Source: Candidatus Planktophila sp. (GTDB lineage: Bacteria; Actinomycetota; Actinomycetes; Nanopelagicales; Nanopelagicaceae). Taken from it: a stretch of DNA of 61,775 nt. The stretch covers positions 1 to 61,775 of the forward strand of contig SHVG01000002.1 in assembly GCA_009691145.1 (NCBI GenBank), written 5' to 3'. The notes under the pieces were generated by a model. It was not told the DNA's origin. It saw only the letters and a program-made list of their open reading frames with translations, and searched no databases. This document shows positions 12,783 to 24,157 of this stretch, piece after piece; the first letter of the stretch is position 1; each line of letters begins with the position of its first letter. The position numbers and the translations under genes are program-made.

Positions 12783-12855
12783 GGGGCTGTGGCGCAGCTG
12801 GTAGCGCACCTGCATGGCATGCAGGGGGTCAGGGGTTCAAATCCCCTCAGCTCCA
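12783..12855 (+). tRNA. tRNA-Ala (anticodon GGC)
   Basis: 73-nt cloverleaf: acceptor GGGGCTG/CAGCTCC, anticodon stem CCTGC/GCAGG with loop ATGGCAT, T-arm GGTTCAAATCC; no encoded CCA. Confidence 0.95.
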
Positions 12856-12858
12856 CGT

Positions 12859-15345
12859 ATGAATATAGATAGTACAAACGAGGCGCACGCGGCATATGAC
12901 TTCGCCTACGTGCAGGAAAAGTGGCTGCCAGTTTGGGATCAGATTCAACCATTTAAATCAGGTCGCAGTGATGACAAACGCCCTAAGAAATATGTTTTGG
13001 ATATGTTTCCTTATCCATCGGGTGATTTACATATGGGCCATGCCGAGGCCTACGCACTCGGAGATGTAATCGCACGTTATTGGATTCAAAAGGGCTTCAA
13101 CGTTATGCACCCAATCGCTTGGGATGCATTTGGTTTGCCTGCAGAAAATGCTGCGATCAAGCGCAATGAAAATCCAAAGATTTGGACCTACGAGAACATC
13201 GCGGTGCAGAAAGCATCAATGCGCCGCTTTGCATGTTCTTTTGACTGGGATCGCGTCTTTAATACATGCGACCCCGAGTACTACAAATGGAACCAATGGC
13301 TATTTTTGCAGCTATACGAGCGCGGTCTTGCTTATCGCAAAGACTCGGCCGTTAACTGGTGCCCCAGCTGCCAGACTGTTTTAGCTAACGAGCAGGTTAT
13401 TGCAGGCTTATGCGAGCGTTGCGATACCCCAGTAACTAAAAAGAAGTTAAACCAGTGGTATTTCAAGATTACCGATTACGCCGATCGATTATTAGATGAC
13501 ATGGTCCAGCTTGAAGGCAAGTGGCCTGAAAAAGTCTTGATGATGCAGCGCAACTGGATCGGCCGTTCAACTGGTGCCAATGTCTCCTTTGTTTTTGAGG
13601 GGCGCAACCAGCCCGTTACGGTTTACACAACACGTCCCGATACTTTATTTGGCGCAACTTTTATGGTCGTTGCCGCCGATAGCGAGTTAGCTGCTGAGCT
13701 TGCAGTTGGTTCGGGTGTTGAAACTGAATTCGCTGCATACCTTGAAAAGATTAAGGCCGATAGCGATATAGATCGCCTTGCAACGGATCGCCCCAAGAGC
13801 GGCGTGTTTTTAAATCGCTATGCAATCAATCCAGTTAACGGTGCAAAGCTACCGATTTGGGCAAGTGATTATGTTTTAGCCGATTACGGCACTGGTGCGA
13901 TTATGGCCGTGCCAGCACATGATCAGCGCGACTTAGATTTTGCACGAGCAATGAAACTGCCTGTCACAGTGGTCGTTGATACCGGGGAAGAGGATCCAAA
14001 CTCCAGCGGTGTTGCAACCGTTGGCAATGGCGTATTAGTTAACTCTGGCGCCCTCAATGGCATGAACAAGGCCGATGCAATCACTGCGATTAATGCCCAG
14101 CTTGAAGCAGATGGTCTTGGCAAATCTGCACGCAACTATCGTCTGCGCGACTGGCTTGTTTCGCGTCAGCGCTATTGGGGCACGCCGATTCCAATTATTC
14201 ACTGCCCGCAATGCGGTGAGGTCCCAGTGCCTGCAGATCAACTTCCATTAACCCTGCCAAATGCCGAAGGTTTAGATTTAAAACCTAAGGGAACATCACC
14301 GTTAGGGGCTGCAACTGATTGGGTTAATGTTAAATGCCCAAAGTGCAAAGGCGATGCCAAGCGCGATACCGATACGATGGATACCTTCGTCGACTCTTCT
14401 TGGTACTACTTGCGTTATCCATCATCGACTAATCACGCTGAGCCTTTTTCAAAGAAGGATGTAGAAACCTGGTTGCCGGTAGATCAATACGTCGGCGGTG
14501 TAACACATGCAATCTTGCACCTTTTATATAGCCGCTTCTTTACTAAAGTTTTAAACGATATGGGAATGCTCGATTTCAATGAGCCTTTCACATGTCTATT
14601 AAATCAAGGCATGGTCGTTATGGATGGCTCTGTAATGTCGAAGAGCCGTGGAAATCTCGTTCGCTTATCTGATGAGCTCGAACACCACGGCGTCGATGCA
14701 ATCCGTTTATCGATGGTCTTCGCCGGACCTCCTGAAGATGATGTTGATTGGTCAGATGTATCACCATCGGGATCGGTTAAGTTCTTATCGCGTGCTTGGC
14801 GCTTATCGGGTGATGTAACAAGTGCGCCAGGAATTGATTTCTCAACTGGTGATATCTCACTTCGCAAGGCAACACATAAAGCTTTGCACGATGCTGATTT
14901 CGCCGTTGGATCATTTCGTTTTAATGTCGCAGTTGCCCGCGTGATGGAGCTTGTCAATGCAACGCGCAAGGCGATCGATTCGGGCGCTGGAGCTGGCGAT
15001 CCTGCGGTGCGCGAGGCCGTTGAAGCCATCGCAATCATGTTGTCATTAGTTGCACCCTTTACTGCCGAAGAGATGTGGGAGCGCTTAGGCCACAAACCAG
15101 CAGTAGCACTGGCTGGCTGGCCAGCAGTTGATCCACAACTCCTGGTAGCCGATGCCATCACCGCCGTTGTTCAGATTAATGGCAAGATTAAAGATCGACT
15201 CGATGTCGCACCAACTATTAGTGATGCAGACCTTGAGGCTGCCGCCTTAGCGCTGCCAGCGATCGTTGACGCGCTCAAAGGTGCAACTGTCGCCAAGATC
15301 ATTACGCGCGCACCAAAGATCGTAAATATCGTTATCAACAGTTAG
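12859..15345 (+). CDS. leuS: Leucyl-tRNA synthetase
   Basis: [45 protein letters not shown] at 12859, since the longer ORF from 12814 runs through the tRNA. Confidence 0.96.
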   Translation: MNIDSTNEAHAAYDFAYVQEKWLPVWDQIQPFKSGRSDDKRPKKYVLDMFPYPSGDLHMGHAEAYALGDVIARYWIQKGFNVMHPIAWDAFGLPAENAAIKRNENPKIWTYENIAVQKASMRRFACSFDWDRVFNTCDPEYYKWNQWLFLQLYERGLAYRKDSAVNWCPSCQTVLANEQVIAGLCERCDTPVTKKKLNQWYFKITDYADRLLDDMVQLEGKWPEKVLMMQRNWIGRSTGANVSFVFEGRNQPVTVYTTRPDTLFGATFMVVAADSELAAELAVGSGVETEFAAYLEKIKADSDIDRLATDRPKSGVFLNRYAINPVNGAKLPIWASDYVLADYGTGAIMAVPAHDQRDLDFARAMKLPVTVVVDTGEEDPNSSGVATVGNGVLVNSGALNGMNKADAITAINAQLEADGLGKSARNYRLRDWLVSRQRYWGTPIPIIHCPQCGEVPVPADQLPLTLPNAEGLDLKPKGTSPLGAATDWVNVKCPKCKGDAKRDTDTMDTFVDSSWYYLRYPSSTNHAEPFSKKDVETWLPVDQYVGGVTHAILHLLYSRFFTKVLNDMGMLDFNEPFTCLLNQGMVVMDGSVMSKSRGNLVRLSDELEHHGVDAIRLSMVFAGPPEDDVDWSDVSPSGSVKFLSRAWRLSGDVTSAPGIDFSTGDISLRKATHKALHDADFAVGSFRFNVAVARVMELVNATRKAIDSGAGAGDPAVREAVEAIAIMLSLVAPFTAEEMWERLGHKPAVALAGWPAVDPQLLVADAITAVVQINGKIKDRLDVAPTISDADLEAAALALPAIVDALKGATVAKIITRAPKIVNIVINS

Positions 15346-15393
15346 TGCGCAGTAAGTAAGAGCAGGTAGGGCCCGCACGCTTGAATCGGGCAC

Positions 15394-16002
15394 ATGACAC
15401 ACTTAACTCAAGCCTTTGAAAGCATCAGCAACTGGTGGTACGAACTCCACTATTCACGCATACAAAAACGCGCACTACTTACTCTTGGTGCACTCATCAT
15501 TGTTGTCTCATCACTCATCGTTGTTCGTGGCAATAGCCACGAAGTTGTTGCACCTCCAATAGTTGCAGTAGAAATCGCTGCCCCCGAAATATTCGTTGAT
15601 GTAACTGGAGCCGTTAATGAGCCTGGTGTTTATACGTTGGCGGCTAACTCACGTGTTATCGATGCGATAAAAGCCGCGGGGGATTGCGCCCCAGGTGCTG
15701 ATCTTTCGACGATTAATCTAGCCCGTGTTTTATCTGATGGCGAACAGATCTATGTCGATGCAACGGTATTAAATAGCTCTGGTGTGCGCGTATCAAAGAC
15801 GGTGCGCAATGGCCCAATCAATCTTAATCGCGCAACTGCGGCCCAGTTAGATTCACTCGATGGTATTGGACCGGTAATCGCTAAGCGAATCATCGAGTAT
15901 CGAAAGGTTAATGGCCCATTTGCCACGATCGAGGATCTTCAAAAAGTGAGTGGAATAGGTGTAGCAAAATTCGCAACGATCAAAAGCAAACTCCGCGTTT
16001 AG
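15394..16002 (+). CDS. comEA: ComEA-like helix-hairpin-helix DNA-binding protein
   Basis: N-terminal TM helix, SLBB-like VTGAVNEPGVYTL, C-terminal INLNRATAAQLDSLDGIGPVIAKRIIEYR. Confidence 0.9.
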   Translation: MTHLTQAFESISNWWYELHYSRIQKRALLTLGALIIVVSSLIVVRGNSHEVVAPPIVAVEIAAPEIFVDVTGAVNEPGVYTLAANSRVIDAIKAAGDCAPGADLSTINLARVLSDGEQIYVDATVLNSSGVRVSKTVRNGPINLNRATAAQLDSLDGIGPVIAKRIIEYRKVNGPFATIEDLQKVSGIGVAKFATIKSKLRV

Positions 16003-16016
16003 CCGATTATCGGGCG

Positions 16017-18242
16017 ATGGCAGTTGGCGCAGCTATCTGGCTGGGAGCACTGCTCCAAAGTGCAACTGCACCGTGGCGAATCAGTATTTGTGCTCTTGCG
16101 CTAACGCTTTTTTCATTATTTAGTCGTAAGTTTCGCTTTACGGTCATTATCACTGCGCTGCTACTTGGTTCGACGGTAATGTCACTGCGCGAGGCCTCTC
16201 TGGCGCATTCGCAGATCGCCAAGCTATACGGTCAATCGGTAGATGTGATTGCTCAAGTTGTAACCGATCCCAATCAAACAACCTCTGGAAACTACAGTTT
16301 TCTGGCACGAGCTATCTATGTTGCTACGCCAGCTGGTTCGTATGGAATGCGCGTGCCGATCCGTGTGATTACACCTAAGAAAAGCGTGCTCGGGCTGCTA
16401 CCCGGACAAAGCTTTAGGGCTACTGCTCGATTAGTAACGAGTAAAGAGGCACGCGTCGGTGCACTCGTGTTAATCGATGGCGATGTGAGCGTTATTACGC
16501 AGGCATCGCGCTGGGCCAACTCATTGGCGGCGATTAGATATGGACTGCGAGATTTATCGGGTGATGGCGATGCTGGTGCACTAATTCCCGGAATGGTTCT
16601 GGGTGATACCTCCAAGCAGAGCTTAGAGTTTAAAACCGCCATGAAGCGTTCGGGCTTAACACATCTAGTTGCAGTAAGTGGGGCGAATTTTGCAATAGTT
16701 TCAAGTTTTGTCTTATGGTGTATGCAGTTTCTCTTTATGCGCATGAAACTGCGCTTGAGCGCAACGGCAATCGCATTGATTTGTTTTATCGCACTAGTGC
16801 GCCCTTCGCCATCGGTATTACGTGCAGCTGCTATGGCCGCGGTTCTATTAATCGCACAGGGTACACACCGCGGTCGCGATTCTCTGCCAGCGTTAGGTTT
16901 TGCTATCGGCGCAGTTGTCGTTGCTGATCCATGGCAGGCGCGTGATGCTGGCTTTGCCCTCTCTGTTATGGCAACGGCGGGTCTACTCTTATTTGCACCC
17001 CTTGTTGTTGAAAAACTCGCGCGATTCATGCCGGAAAAACTCGCACAAGCTTTAGCCCCACCACTTGCCGCAATTATTTTCTGTTCACCAGTTTTAGTCG
17101 CACTCGCAGGTTATTTATCCCCCATAAGCATTATCGCTAACTTATTAGCGGCCCCAGCCGTTGGCCCCATAACGATTCTGGGCTTCATAGCTGCGCTGAT
17201 TTCACCATTTGCACCGATTATCAGTGCCGTACTGATCTGGCTTATTAGATATCCAGCTGGTTTTATTGCAGCTGTTGCGACCTGGGCTGCGCAGTTTCCG
17301 GTCTTAACTCTGCGCACCGGCAGTATTGGCTTTCTTATCGTTGCGATTTTCACATTAACGCTCTGGCTCTTTAAAAGATATATAAAGGCAGTCTCCATCA
17401 TCGCACTTGTTTTAATTCTTGCGCTGACCTGGCTGCAACGTTGGCCAGCAGGCCAGTGGCAGATAGCAAACTGCGACGTTGGACAAGGCGATTCGATGGT
17501 TATCAACCTTGGTAATCACCGCGCCATTGTTCTAGATGTTGGCCCTGATTCGGTATTGGAGGATCGATGTTTAAGGGCTCTAGGTGTTAATGAGATTCCG
17601 CTTATGATCCTTTCGCACTTTCACACCGACCATGTTGGTGGATTAAGCGGAGCGATTAACAACCGTGTTGTTTCACAGCTTTGGGTTAGCACAAATGCCG
17701 AACCTTTGATGGAGAGCGCACATGTTGCATCTCTTATGAAGGGTGTAGAGATTGTGATGCCGCAACGCCAATTTAGTGCACAAGTTGCACAGTTCACGAT
17801 TAAAGTTTTATGGCCCGCAAGTGGCACACATGTATTTGCATCTATGCCCGGGGATGGTTCGGCAGTTAATAACTCCAGCATCGCCGTACTTATCGCCTCG
17901 AGTGATTTCACTCTATTCGCCGGCGGTGATATAGAGCCAGCTGTCCAACATGAGTTAGTCGGTGATTTCAACGGAGTGGATATTTATAAAGTCTCACACC
18001 ATGGATCCAGATATCAGGACGAGGGGCTCATGGCCGCCCTTGATCCACAGGTCGCCGTAATCAGCGTGGGCGCCAAGAATGCATACGGACACCCGGCGCC
18101 ACAGACCGTAGAGGCGCTGACTAGACTCGGGGCAGAAGTTGTTCGAACCGATATCAGCGGAGCACTAAGCATCACTGCAAAGGCCCATCAGATTAGAGTT
18201 CGTACAAGTAAGGGCCGGTTTAATCTCTTTCGATTGGGGTAG
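16017..18242 (+). CDS. comEC: ComEC/Rec2 DNA internalization protein
   Basis: 741 aa; TM competence domain (MKRSGLTHLVAVSGANFAIV) and metallo-beta-lactamase domain (CDVGQGDSMVI, HFHTDHVGG). Confidence 0.93.
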   Translation: MAVGAAIWLGALLQSATAPWRISICALALTLFSLFSRKFRFTVIITALLLGSTVMSLREASLAHSQIAKLYGQSVDVIAQVVTDPNQTTSGNYSFLARAIYVATPAGSYGMRVPIRVITPKKSVLGLLPGQSFRATARLVTSKEARVGALVLIDGDVSVITQASRWANSLAAIRYGLRDLSGDGDAGALIPGMVLGDTSKQSLEFKTAMKRSGLTHLVAVSGANFAIVSSFVLWCMQFLFMRMKLRLSATAIALICFIALVRPSPSVLRAAAMAAVLLIAQGTHRGRDSLPALGFAIGAVVVADPWQARDAGFALSVMATAGLLLFAPLVVEKLARFMPEKLAQALAPPLAAIIFCSPVLVALAGYLSPISIIANLLAAPAVGPITILGFIAALISPFAPIISAVLIWLIRYPAGFIAAVATWAAQFPVLTLRTGSIGFLIVAIFTLTLWLFKRYIKAVSIIALVLILALTWLQRWPAGQWQIANCDVGQGDSMVINLGNHRAIVLDVGPDSVLEDRCLRALGVNEIPLMILSHFHTDHVGGLSGAINNRVVSQLWVSTNAEPLMESAHVASLMKGVEIVMPQRQFSAQVAQFTIKVLWPASGTHVFASMPGDGSAVNNSSIAVLIASSDFTLFAGGDIEPAVQHELVGDFNGVDIYKVSHHGSRYQDEGLMAALDPQVAVISVGAKNAYGHPAPQTVEALTRLGAEVVRTDISGALSITAKAHQIRVRTSKGRFNLFRLG

Positions 18243-18246
18243 CGAT

Positions 18247-19209
18247 ATGAATGCCTTCTATCTCATCCTTGGCTCAGAGGGCGCGCTCTCAGATCGTGCG
18301 ATTAATAAACTGACTGCGCAGTTCAAAGAGAGCAACTTCGAGATTACAAATCTCTTTGCCGCTGAAACTATCGTGGGCGATATCGCCGATGCCCTTGCGC
18401 CATCTCTATTTTCAGAGCGCCGCGCCTTGATTCTGCGTGATTTACAGGATCTACCCGAAGATAATCGCGAGGAGATAACGAGGTATTTAACTAGCCCCGA
18501 TGAGACAATGACCGTTGTCTTTGTTCATAAAGGTGGCGTTAAAGGTAAAGCCTTACTTGATGCGATTAAGAGAGTTAAACCTGAAATAATTACCTGTGAG
18601 CCGTTAAAGAAAGAGGCTGAGAAGGAGGGCTTTGTTAGGGAGCTCTTTCTAGATATCGGGCGCAAAGCAACCTCTGGCGCTGTCAGTGCCTTAGTGGGTG
18701 CACTCGGCAGTGACATGCGCGAACTTCAAGCCGCTGTTTCGCAGATCGCCGCCGACGCGCCCGCTGGAGTAATCGATGAGGTAATGATCGATAAGTTTCA
18801 TCAAGGTCGGATTGAAACAACTGGATTCGATGTCGCCGATGCAACTCTGGATGGCAACTTATCTGGGGCCTTAGTTGCACTTCGCAGCGCACTTGAAACC
18901 GGAACTGATCCAGTAATGATTACGAGTGCGATCGCTTCGGCGTTGCGCTCTCTTGCAAAGGTATCGGGTGCTAATCGTGGTACTAAATCCTTCGAATTAG
19001 CTGGCCAATTAGGTATGGCGCCATGGCAGATTGATAAGGCCCGTCGCCAACTTCATCGCTGGTCTCCCGCTGCCCTGGCAGATGCAGTGGGGGTTATCGC
19101 CACGGCCGATGCCGAGGTTAAAGGTGCGGCCAGTGATCCGATCTACGCTCTCGAAAAGGCTGTAACTCGCATCGCAACGCTTCAATCAGGGGTCGCGCGC
19201 GCAATTTGA
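18247..19209 (+). CDS. holA: DNA polymerase III delta subunit
   Basis: MNAFYLILGSEGALSDRAI..., follows comEC as commonly seen. Confidence 0.9.
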   Translation: MNAFYLILGSEGALSDRAINKLTAQFKESNFEITNLFAAETIVGDIADALAPSLFSERRALILRDLQDLPEDNREEITRYLTSPDETMTVVFVHKGGVKGKALLDAIKRVKPEIITCEPLKKEAEKEGFVRELFLDIGRKATSGAVSALVGALGSDMRELQAAVSQIAADAPAGVIDEVMIDKFHQGRIETTGFDVADATLDGNLSGALVALRSALETGTDPVMITSAIASALRSLAKVSGANRGTKSFELAGQLGMAPWQIDKARRQLHRWSPAALADAVGVIATADAEVKGAASDPIYALEKAVTRIATLQSGVARAI

Positions 19210-19243
19210 CCATAAGGGGCGCCCATCCGTACTCTTATCCTCT

Positions 19244-19266
19244 GCCCGCCGGCCATTTGAGCGGGC
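19244..19266 (+). promoter_or_regulatory. 6-bp GC hairpin in the rplU leader
   Basis: GCCCGC-N11-GCGGGC about 20 nt upstream of the rplU GTG. Confidence 0.3.
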
Positions 19267-19287
19267 TTAATTGAACTGGAGTAAGAC

Positions 19288-19602
19288 GTGTACGCAATCG
19301 TTAAAGCTGGCGGGCGCCAGGAAAAAGTCGCAGTTGGCGACACAGTCACCGTCGATCGTATGGACGCTGCTGTTGGTGCAACTGTCTCATTTCCTGCCCT
19401 ATTGCTAGTAGATGGTGCAACTGTTACCACCGATGCAAAGAGCCTTGCCGCAGTGAAGGTAACTGGCGAAGTTCTTGAAGAGACAAAGGGTCCAAAGATC
19501 GACATCCTGCGTTACAAGAACAAGACAGGTCACCGTCGCCGCCAGGGCTTTCGTGCAAAGCTCACACGCGTAAAAATTACCGCCATCAACGGCGCGAAGT
19601 AA
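19288..19602 (+). CDS. rplU: 50S ribosomal protein L21
   Basis: [18 protein letters not shown]...[20 protein letters not shown] start. Confidence 0.96.
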   Translation: MYAIVKAGGRQEKVAVGDTVTVDRMDAAVGATVSFPALLLVDGATVTTDAKSLAAVKVTGEVLEETKGPKIDILRYKNKTGHRRRQGFRAKLTRVKITAINGAK

Positions 19603-19616
19603 GGGGGGCACAGTAA

Positions 19617-19871
19617 ATGGCAAGTAAGAAGGGTGTCTCCTCGACACGTAACGGTCGCGATTCAAATCCACAGTACCTCGGCATCAAGCGCTTTGCTGGA
19701 CAGGAAGTAGATGCAGGCGAGATCTTGCTCCGCCAGCGCGGAACCCATTTTCACCCAGGCAAGAACGTAGGACGCGGTAAGGATGACACCCTATTTGCAC
19801 TAGCTGCAGGTGCCGTTGAATTCGGCCGCGCTCGCGGACGTCGCGTAGTGAACGTGGTTCCGGCCGCTTAA
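19617..19871 (+). CDS. rpmA: 50S ribosomal protein L27
   Basis: [29 protein letters not shown]. Confidence 0.97.
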   Translation: MASKKGVSSTRNGRDSNPQYLGIKRFAGQEVDAGEILLRQRGTHFHPGKNVGRGKDDTLFALAAGAVEFGRARGRRVVNVVPAA

Positions 19872-19887
19872 TTTAGGTTTCTCATAC

Positions 19888-19923
19888 AAAAGAGCGAGCC
19901 GCGAATCGTGGCTCGCTCTTTTA
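19888..19923 (+). terminator. Intrinsic terminator after rpmA
   Basis: AAAGAGCGAGCC-GCGAATCGT-GGCTCGCTCTTTT, 12-bp stem with T tail. Confidence 0.9.
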
Positions 19924-19946
19924 TTTGCTAGAAGGGAGTACACACC

Positions 19947-21455
19947 ATGACAACTTTTGTTGATCGTGTAACTCTCTATGCAATCGCAGGCAAAGGCGGC
20001 GATGGCTGCGTCTCTGTTAAGCGCGAAAAATTTAAGCCACTGGGTGGACCAGATGGTGGAAATGGTGGACGCGGCGGAGATGTCGTTTTAGTTGTCGATC
20101 CATCGGTTACTACGCTCCTTGATTTTCACCATTCACCACACCGCAAAGCAACCTCCGGTCATCAAGGTTATGGCGATCGTAAAGATGGCTATCAGGGCGA
20201 GGATTTAATTCTCGGTGTTCCTAATGGAACAGTAATTTTTGATAGCAATGGTGAACAAATTGCAGATTTGATCGGTAACGGCACAGTATTTATCGCCGCC
20301 CAAGGTGGACATGGCGGCCTTGGCAACTTAGCTCTTGCATCATCAAAGCGTCGTGCACCTGGCTTTGCATTACTTGGTGAACCTGGCCAAGAGCGCACAC
20401 TCTTACTCGAATTAAAATCCGTTGCAGATATCGCACTCGTTGGATATCCAAGCGCCGGTAAATCATCATTAATTGCCGCGATCTCAGCGGCGCGTCCAAA
20501 GATTGCGGATTACCCATTTACAACCCTTGTTCCAAACTTAGGTGTTGTTCAAGCAGGAGAGACACGTTTTACAGTCGCCGATGTTCCAGGGCTAATTCCA
20601 GGTGCAAGCCAAGGCAAGGGCTTGGGCCTTGAGTTTTTGCGTCACGTCGAGCGCTGTGTTGCATTAGTACATGTTCTCGATTGCGGAACCTTAGAGACCG
20701 ATCGCAATCCAGTGAACGATCTTGAGATTATTGAAAACGAGCTCGCAATATACGGCGGCCTGGAAGATCGCGTGCGCATCATCGCCTTAAATAAAATCGA
20801 TCTACCCGATGGTCAAGCTATGGCCGACATGGTCGCCGGTGAGCTCCGTGAGAAGGGCTATGAGGTCTATCCAGTATCAGCGGCATCGCGTGCTGGTTTG
20901 CAAGAGCTTACATATGCGATGGCACGTTTGATTCAAAAGGATCGCGCAGCGACCGTTATTGAAGAGCGCACACGAATTGTTCTGCGTCCAGTCGCCGTCG
21001 ATGATTCAGGCTTTGCCGTTAAAGCAAATGCCGATGGCTCATTTACCGTGCGCGGTAAAAAAGTTGAGCGATGGGTTCGTCAAACTAACTTTAAAAACGC
21101 CGAGGCAATTGGCTACTTAGCCGATCGCTTGGCTCAGTTAGGTGTTGAAAAAGATCTCTTTAAAAAGGGTGCAGTCGCCGGCAGCGAGGTTCGAATCGGC
21201 GATGGCACCACTGAAGTTATCTTCGATTGGGAGCCAACGATCGAGGCAGGGGCTGAGCAATTAGCTGGCCATTTGCACCGTCGCGGTGAGGATTCACGTC
21301 TTGAATCAACGTGGACGCAGACTGAGCGCGTTGAAGATGTATTAAGCGATGATGAAATCGCCAAGCAGTGGGAGTACAACGTATCTGACCCTCACTCGCC
21401 TAAACTTTCACCACCGAATATTAATGAAGAGTTAGAGGATGGAGATGCCAAGTGA
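19947..21455 (+). CDS. obgE: Obg family GTPase
   Basis: Glycine-rich Obg fold ([14 protein letters not shown]), [24 protein letters not shown]. Confidence 0.96.
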   Translation: MTTFVDRVTLYAIAGKGGDGCVSVKREKFKPLGGPDGGNGGRGGDVVLVVDPSVTTLLDFHHSPHRKATSGHQGYGDRKDGYQGEDLILGVPNGTVIFDSNGEQIADLIGNGTVFIAAQGGHGGLGNLALASSKRRAPGFALLGEPGQERTLLLELKSVADIALVGYPSAGKSSLIAAISAARPKIADYPFTTLVPNLGVVQAGETRFTVADVPGLIPGASQGKGLGLEFLRHVERCVALVHVLDCGTLETDRNPVNDLEIIENELAIYGGLEDRVRIIALNKIDLPDGQAMADMVAGELREKGYEVYPVSAASRAGLQELTYAMARLIQKDRAATVIEERTRIVLRPVAVDDSGFAVKANADGSFTVRGKKVERWVRQTNFKNAEAIGYLADRLAQLGVEKDLFKKGAVAGSEVRIGDGTTEVIFDWEPTIEAGAEQLAGHLHRRGEDSRLESTWTQTERVEDVLSDDEIAKQWEYNVSDPHSPKLSPPNINEELEDGDAK

Positions 21456-22567
21456 GCCGAGAGCAGATCACCTCTGCCAAGCGCATCGTCATCAAGATTG
21501 GGTCATCCTCTCTGACAGGTAAAGCCGGATCGCAATTAGATGAATCTGCAGTTGAAAAACTGGTCGCTGTTGTCGCTGCATGCAAAAAGCGTGGCGCCGA
21601 AGTCGTTGTGGTCTCATCGGGTGCGATCGCTGCAGGCCTTGCCCCACTAGGTCTTACTTCACGCCCTAAAGATTTAGCCACGCAACAGGCCGCGGCATCG
21701 GTTGGACAAGGTTTATTGATTGCTCGTTACACACAGAGTTTTGCTGCGTTCTCAATTACCGCATCTCAAGTATTGATTACCACTGAAGATATTGTGCGCC
21801 GTTCGCACTATAAAAATGCCCAGCGCACTCTGTATCGATTGCTGCAGTTAGGTGTTGTCCCAGTAATTAATGAAAATGACACAGTTGGCACGCAAGAGAT
21901 CCGCTTTGGTGATAACGATCGCTTAGCTGCCCTCGTAGCATTACTCATTAGCGCCGATTTATTAGTTCTAGTTTCAGATATTGATGCACTTTATGACGCA
22001 CCACCAAAACAGACCGGTGCAAAGGCGATTCACGAAGTTGCCAATATCGCAGAGATTGAAAATGTCGTACTTGGCGGCGCCGGTACCGCAGGTGTTGGTA
22101 GCGGGGGAATGGTTACTAAAGTCGAAGCTGCACGGATTGCAACCAACGCCGGGATTCCAATGCTATTAACCTCGCTGGCCGATGTTGATAAGACCATGAG
22201 TGGGGCTGAATTAGGTACGCATTTTCACGCACATGCCAACAAAACAACCTCACGGCTTTTGTGGCTAGCCCATGCAACGACAACGCAAGGCAAATTAGTT
22301 TTAGATGCTGGTGCGGTGAAGGCGATACTCGAGCGCGGAGTATCACTCCTGCCTGCAGGTGTTACTGCAGTGCATGGCGATTTCATTGCAGGTGATGCCG
22401 TTGAATTAGTTGGGCCAGATTCCAAGGTAATTGCGCGCGGTCTTGTGGCATTTGATAGCGATGAGATTCCAGTGATGCTTGGTCGATCAACAAAAGAGTT
22501 AGCCCAAGCCCTTGGGCCAGAGTACGAGCGCGAGCTAGTACACCGCGATGATTTGGTATTGATTTAA
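21452..22567 (+). CDS. proB: Glutamate 5-kinase with PUA domain
   Basis: [12 protein letters not shown]...[10 protein letters not shown]...[12 protein letters not shown]. Confidence 0.95.
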   Translation: MSREQITSAKRIVIKIGSSSLTGKAGSQLDESAVEKLVAVVAACKKRGAEVVVVSSGAIAAGLAPLGLTSRPKDLATQQAAASVGQGLLIARYTQSFAAFSITASQVLITTEDIVRRSHYKNAQRTLYRLLQLGVVPVINENDTVGTQEIRFGDNDRLAALVALLISADLLVLVSDIDALYDAPPKQTGAKAIHEVANIAEIENVVLGGAGTAGVGSGGMVTKVEAARIATNAGIPMLLTSLADVDKTMSGAELGTHFHAHANKTTSRLLWLAHATTTQGKLVLDAGAVKAILERGVSLLPAGVTAVHGDFIAGDAVELVGPDSKVIARGLVAFDSDEIPVMLGRSTKELAQALGPEYERELVHRDDLVLI

Positions 22568-23830
22568 ATGAGCGCGCAACTCCTCATCGAGCAGTTAGCC
22601 GATCGTGCGCGCCTGGCCTCACGTACTTTGAGTCTTGCCACCGGGGAAGAGCGCAAGGCGGCATTAATTGCGATCGCCGATGCAGTTGATGCTCGTAGCA
22701 CCGAAATTATTGCTGCAAATGAAAAAGATATGGCGCGCGGGCGTGCCGCTGAATTAAATCCCTCATTATTAGATCGCTTGTTATTGACCCCAGAACGCGT
22801 GAAGGGCATTGCCGATGGTGCGCGTCACGTTGCAGCTTTAGAGGATCCACTCGGTAAGACACTGCGCGAATCGGTTTTGCCAAATGGAATCGAATTGAAA
22901 CAGATCAGTGTTCCATTTGGAGTCATTGGGATGGTCTATGAGGCGCGTCCTAATGTCACCGTCGATGCAGCAGTTATTTTGTTGATGTCTGGAAATGCCG
23001 CACTGCTTCGTGGATCATCGAGTGCTGCCGATAGCAATCAAGTTCTAGTTAGCGTTATGCGTGATGCATTATCAACGACTGCGATTTCACCCGATGTCAT
23101 TCAATTAGTACCTTCCAATGATCGCGAAACAGTAAAAGCTCTACTTCACGCCCGCGGAAAAGTAGATTTAGTTATCCCACGAGGAAGTGCATCACTTATC
23201 CGTATGGTCGTTGACGAGTCCACAGTTCCTACAATTGAAACTGGTGCAGGTGTCTGTCACGTCTATATCGATGAGTTTGCCGATCTTGCAAAGGCGATTC
23301 CAATTATTATTAACTCCAAGGTTCAACGACCAAGTGTGTGTAATGCAGCAGAGACTCTCTTAGTGCACAAAAGTATTGCCGATAAATTCTTACCTATTGC
23401 TATGAAAGCTCTTAATGAGGCGGGTGTGATCTTGCACTGTGATGCCGCCTCACTTGCCTTAGCCTCATCAATTCCAGCTAGCTTGGCTCTAGAGGAAAAT
23501 TGGTCGACGGAGTACGGAGATTTAGAGATGAACGTTGCAATCGTTGATTCAGTCGATGCCGCTAGCGATCACATCGCTACCTACGGCACCAAGCACACCG
23601 AAGCTATCGTGACGGAAAATAAGCTCAATGCTGCACGCTTCATCGCACTCAGTGATTGCGCAGCCGTCATGGTCAATACTTCAACGCGCTTTACCGACGG
23701 TGAGCAGATGGGCTTTGGCGCTGAAATCGGGATTTCAAATCAAAAATTACACGCCCGTGGGCCGATGGGATTAGAGGCAATGACAACAACTACGTGGATT
23801 GTTACAGGAAATGGTCAGATTCGCAGTTAG
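22568..23830 (+). CDS. proA: Gamma-glutamyl phosphate reductase
   Basis: VIPRGSASLIRMV, VPTIETGAGVCHVYID, QRPSVCNAAETLLVH. Confidence 0.96.
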   Translation: MSAQLLIEQLADRARLASRTLSLATGEERKAALIAIADAVDARSTEIIAANEKDMARGRAAELNPSLLDRLLLTPERVKGIADGARHVAALEDPLGKTLRESVLPNGIELKQISVPFGVIGMVYEARPNVTVDAAVILLMSGNAALLRGSSSAADSNQVLVSVMRDALSTTAISPDVIQLVPSNDRETVKALLHARGKVDLVIPRGSASLIRMVVDESTVPTIETGAGVCHVYIDEFADLAKAIPIIINSKVQRPSVCNAAETLLVHKSIADKFLPIAMKALNEAGVILHCDAASLALASSIPASLALEENWSTEYGDLEMNVAIVDSVDAASDHIATYGTKHTEAIVTENKLNAARFIALSDCAAVMVNTSTRFTDGEQMGFGAEIGISNQKLHARGPMGLEAMTTTTWIVTGNGQIRS

Positions 23831-23857
23831 TGCGCGGATTAATTAGACTCCACTCCC

Positions 23858-24157
23858 ATGAGCAGCCTTTCGAGCGATGATGTCGCAAATCTTGCACGAC
23901 TAGCGCGCATTCAGATGAGCGAAGAAGAGCTCGTAAGCTTTTCTAATGAATTCACCGTGATTCTGAATGCTGTTGCTCGAGTACAAGAAGTTGCTGGCGC
24001 CGACGTTGAACCGACATCACACCCACTACCACTTCGCAATGTTTTTCGCCCCGATGTAGTTGTCCCATCGTTTACTCCCAAAGAGGCACTCTCTGGTGCA
24101 CCTGCGCAAGAGGAGTCACGTTTTCGTGTTCCGCAGATTCTCGGTGAAGAAGCATGA
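23858..24157 (+). CDS. gatC: Asp/Glu-tRNA amidotransferase subunit C
   Basis: [19 protein letters not shown]...[11 protein letters not shown]; adjacent to gatA/gatB. Confidence 0.95.
   Translation: MSSLSSDDVANLARLARIQMSEEELVSFSNEFTVILNAVARVQEVAGADVEPTSHPLPLRNVFRPDVVVPSFTPKEALSGAPAQEESRFRVPQILGEEA

Noticed and set aside
12814-12858. leuS N-terminal extension from the ORF track ([15 protein letters not shown])
   Set aside because: Runs through the tRNA-Ala gene; ATG at 12859 is the sensible start
15346-15393. GCCCG/CGGGC hairpin between leuS and comEA as a terminator
   Set aside because: Only 5 bp with a long loop and no T tract
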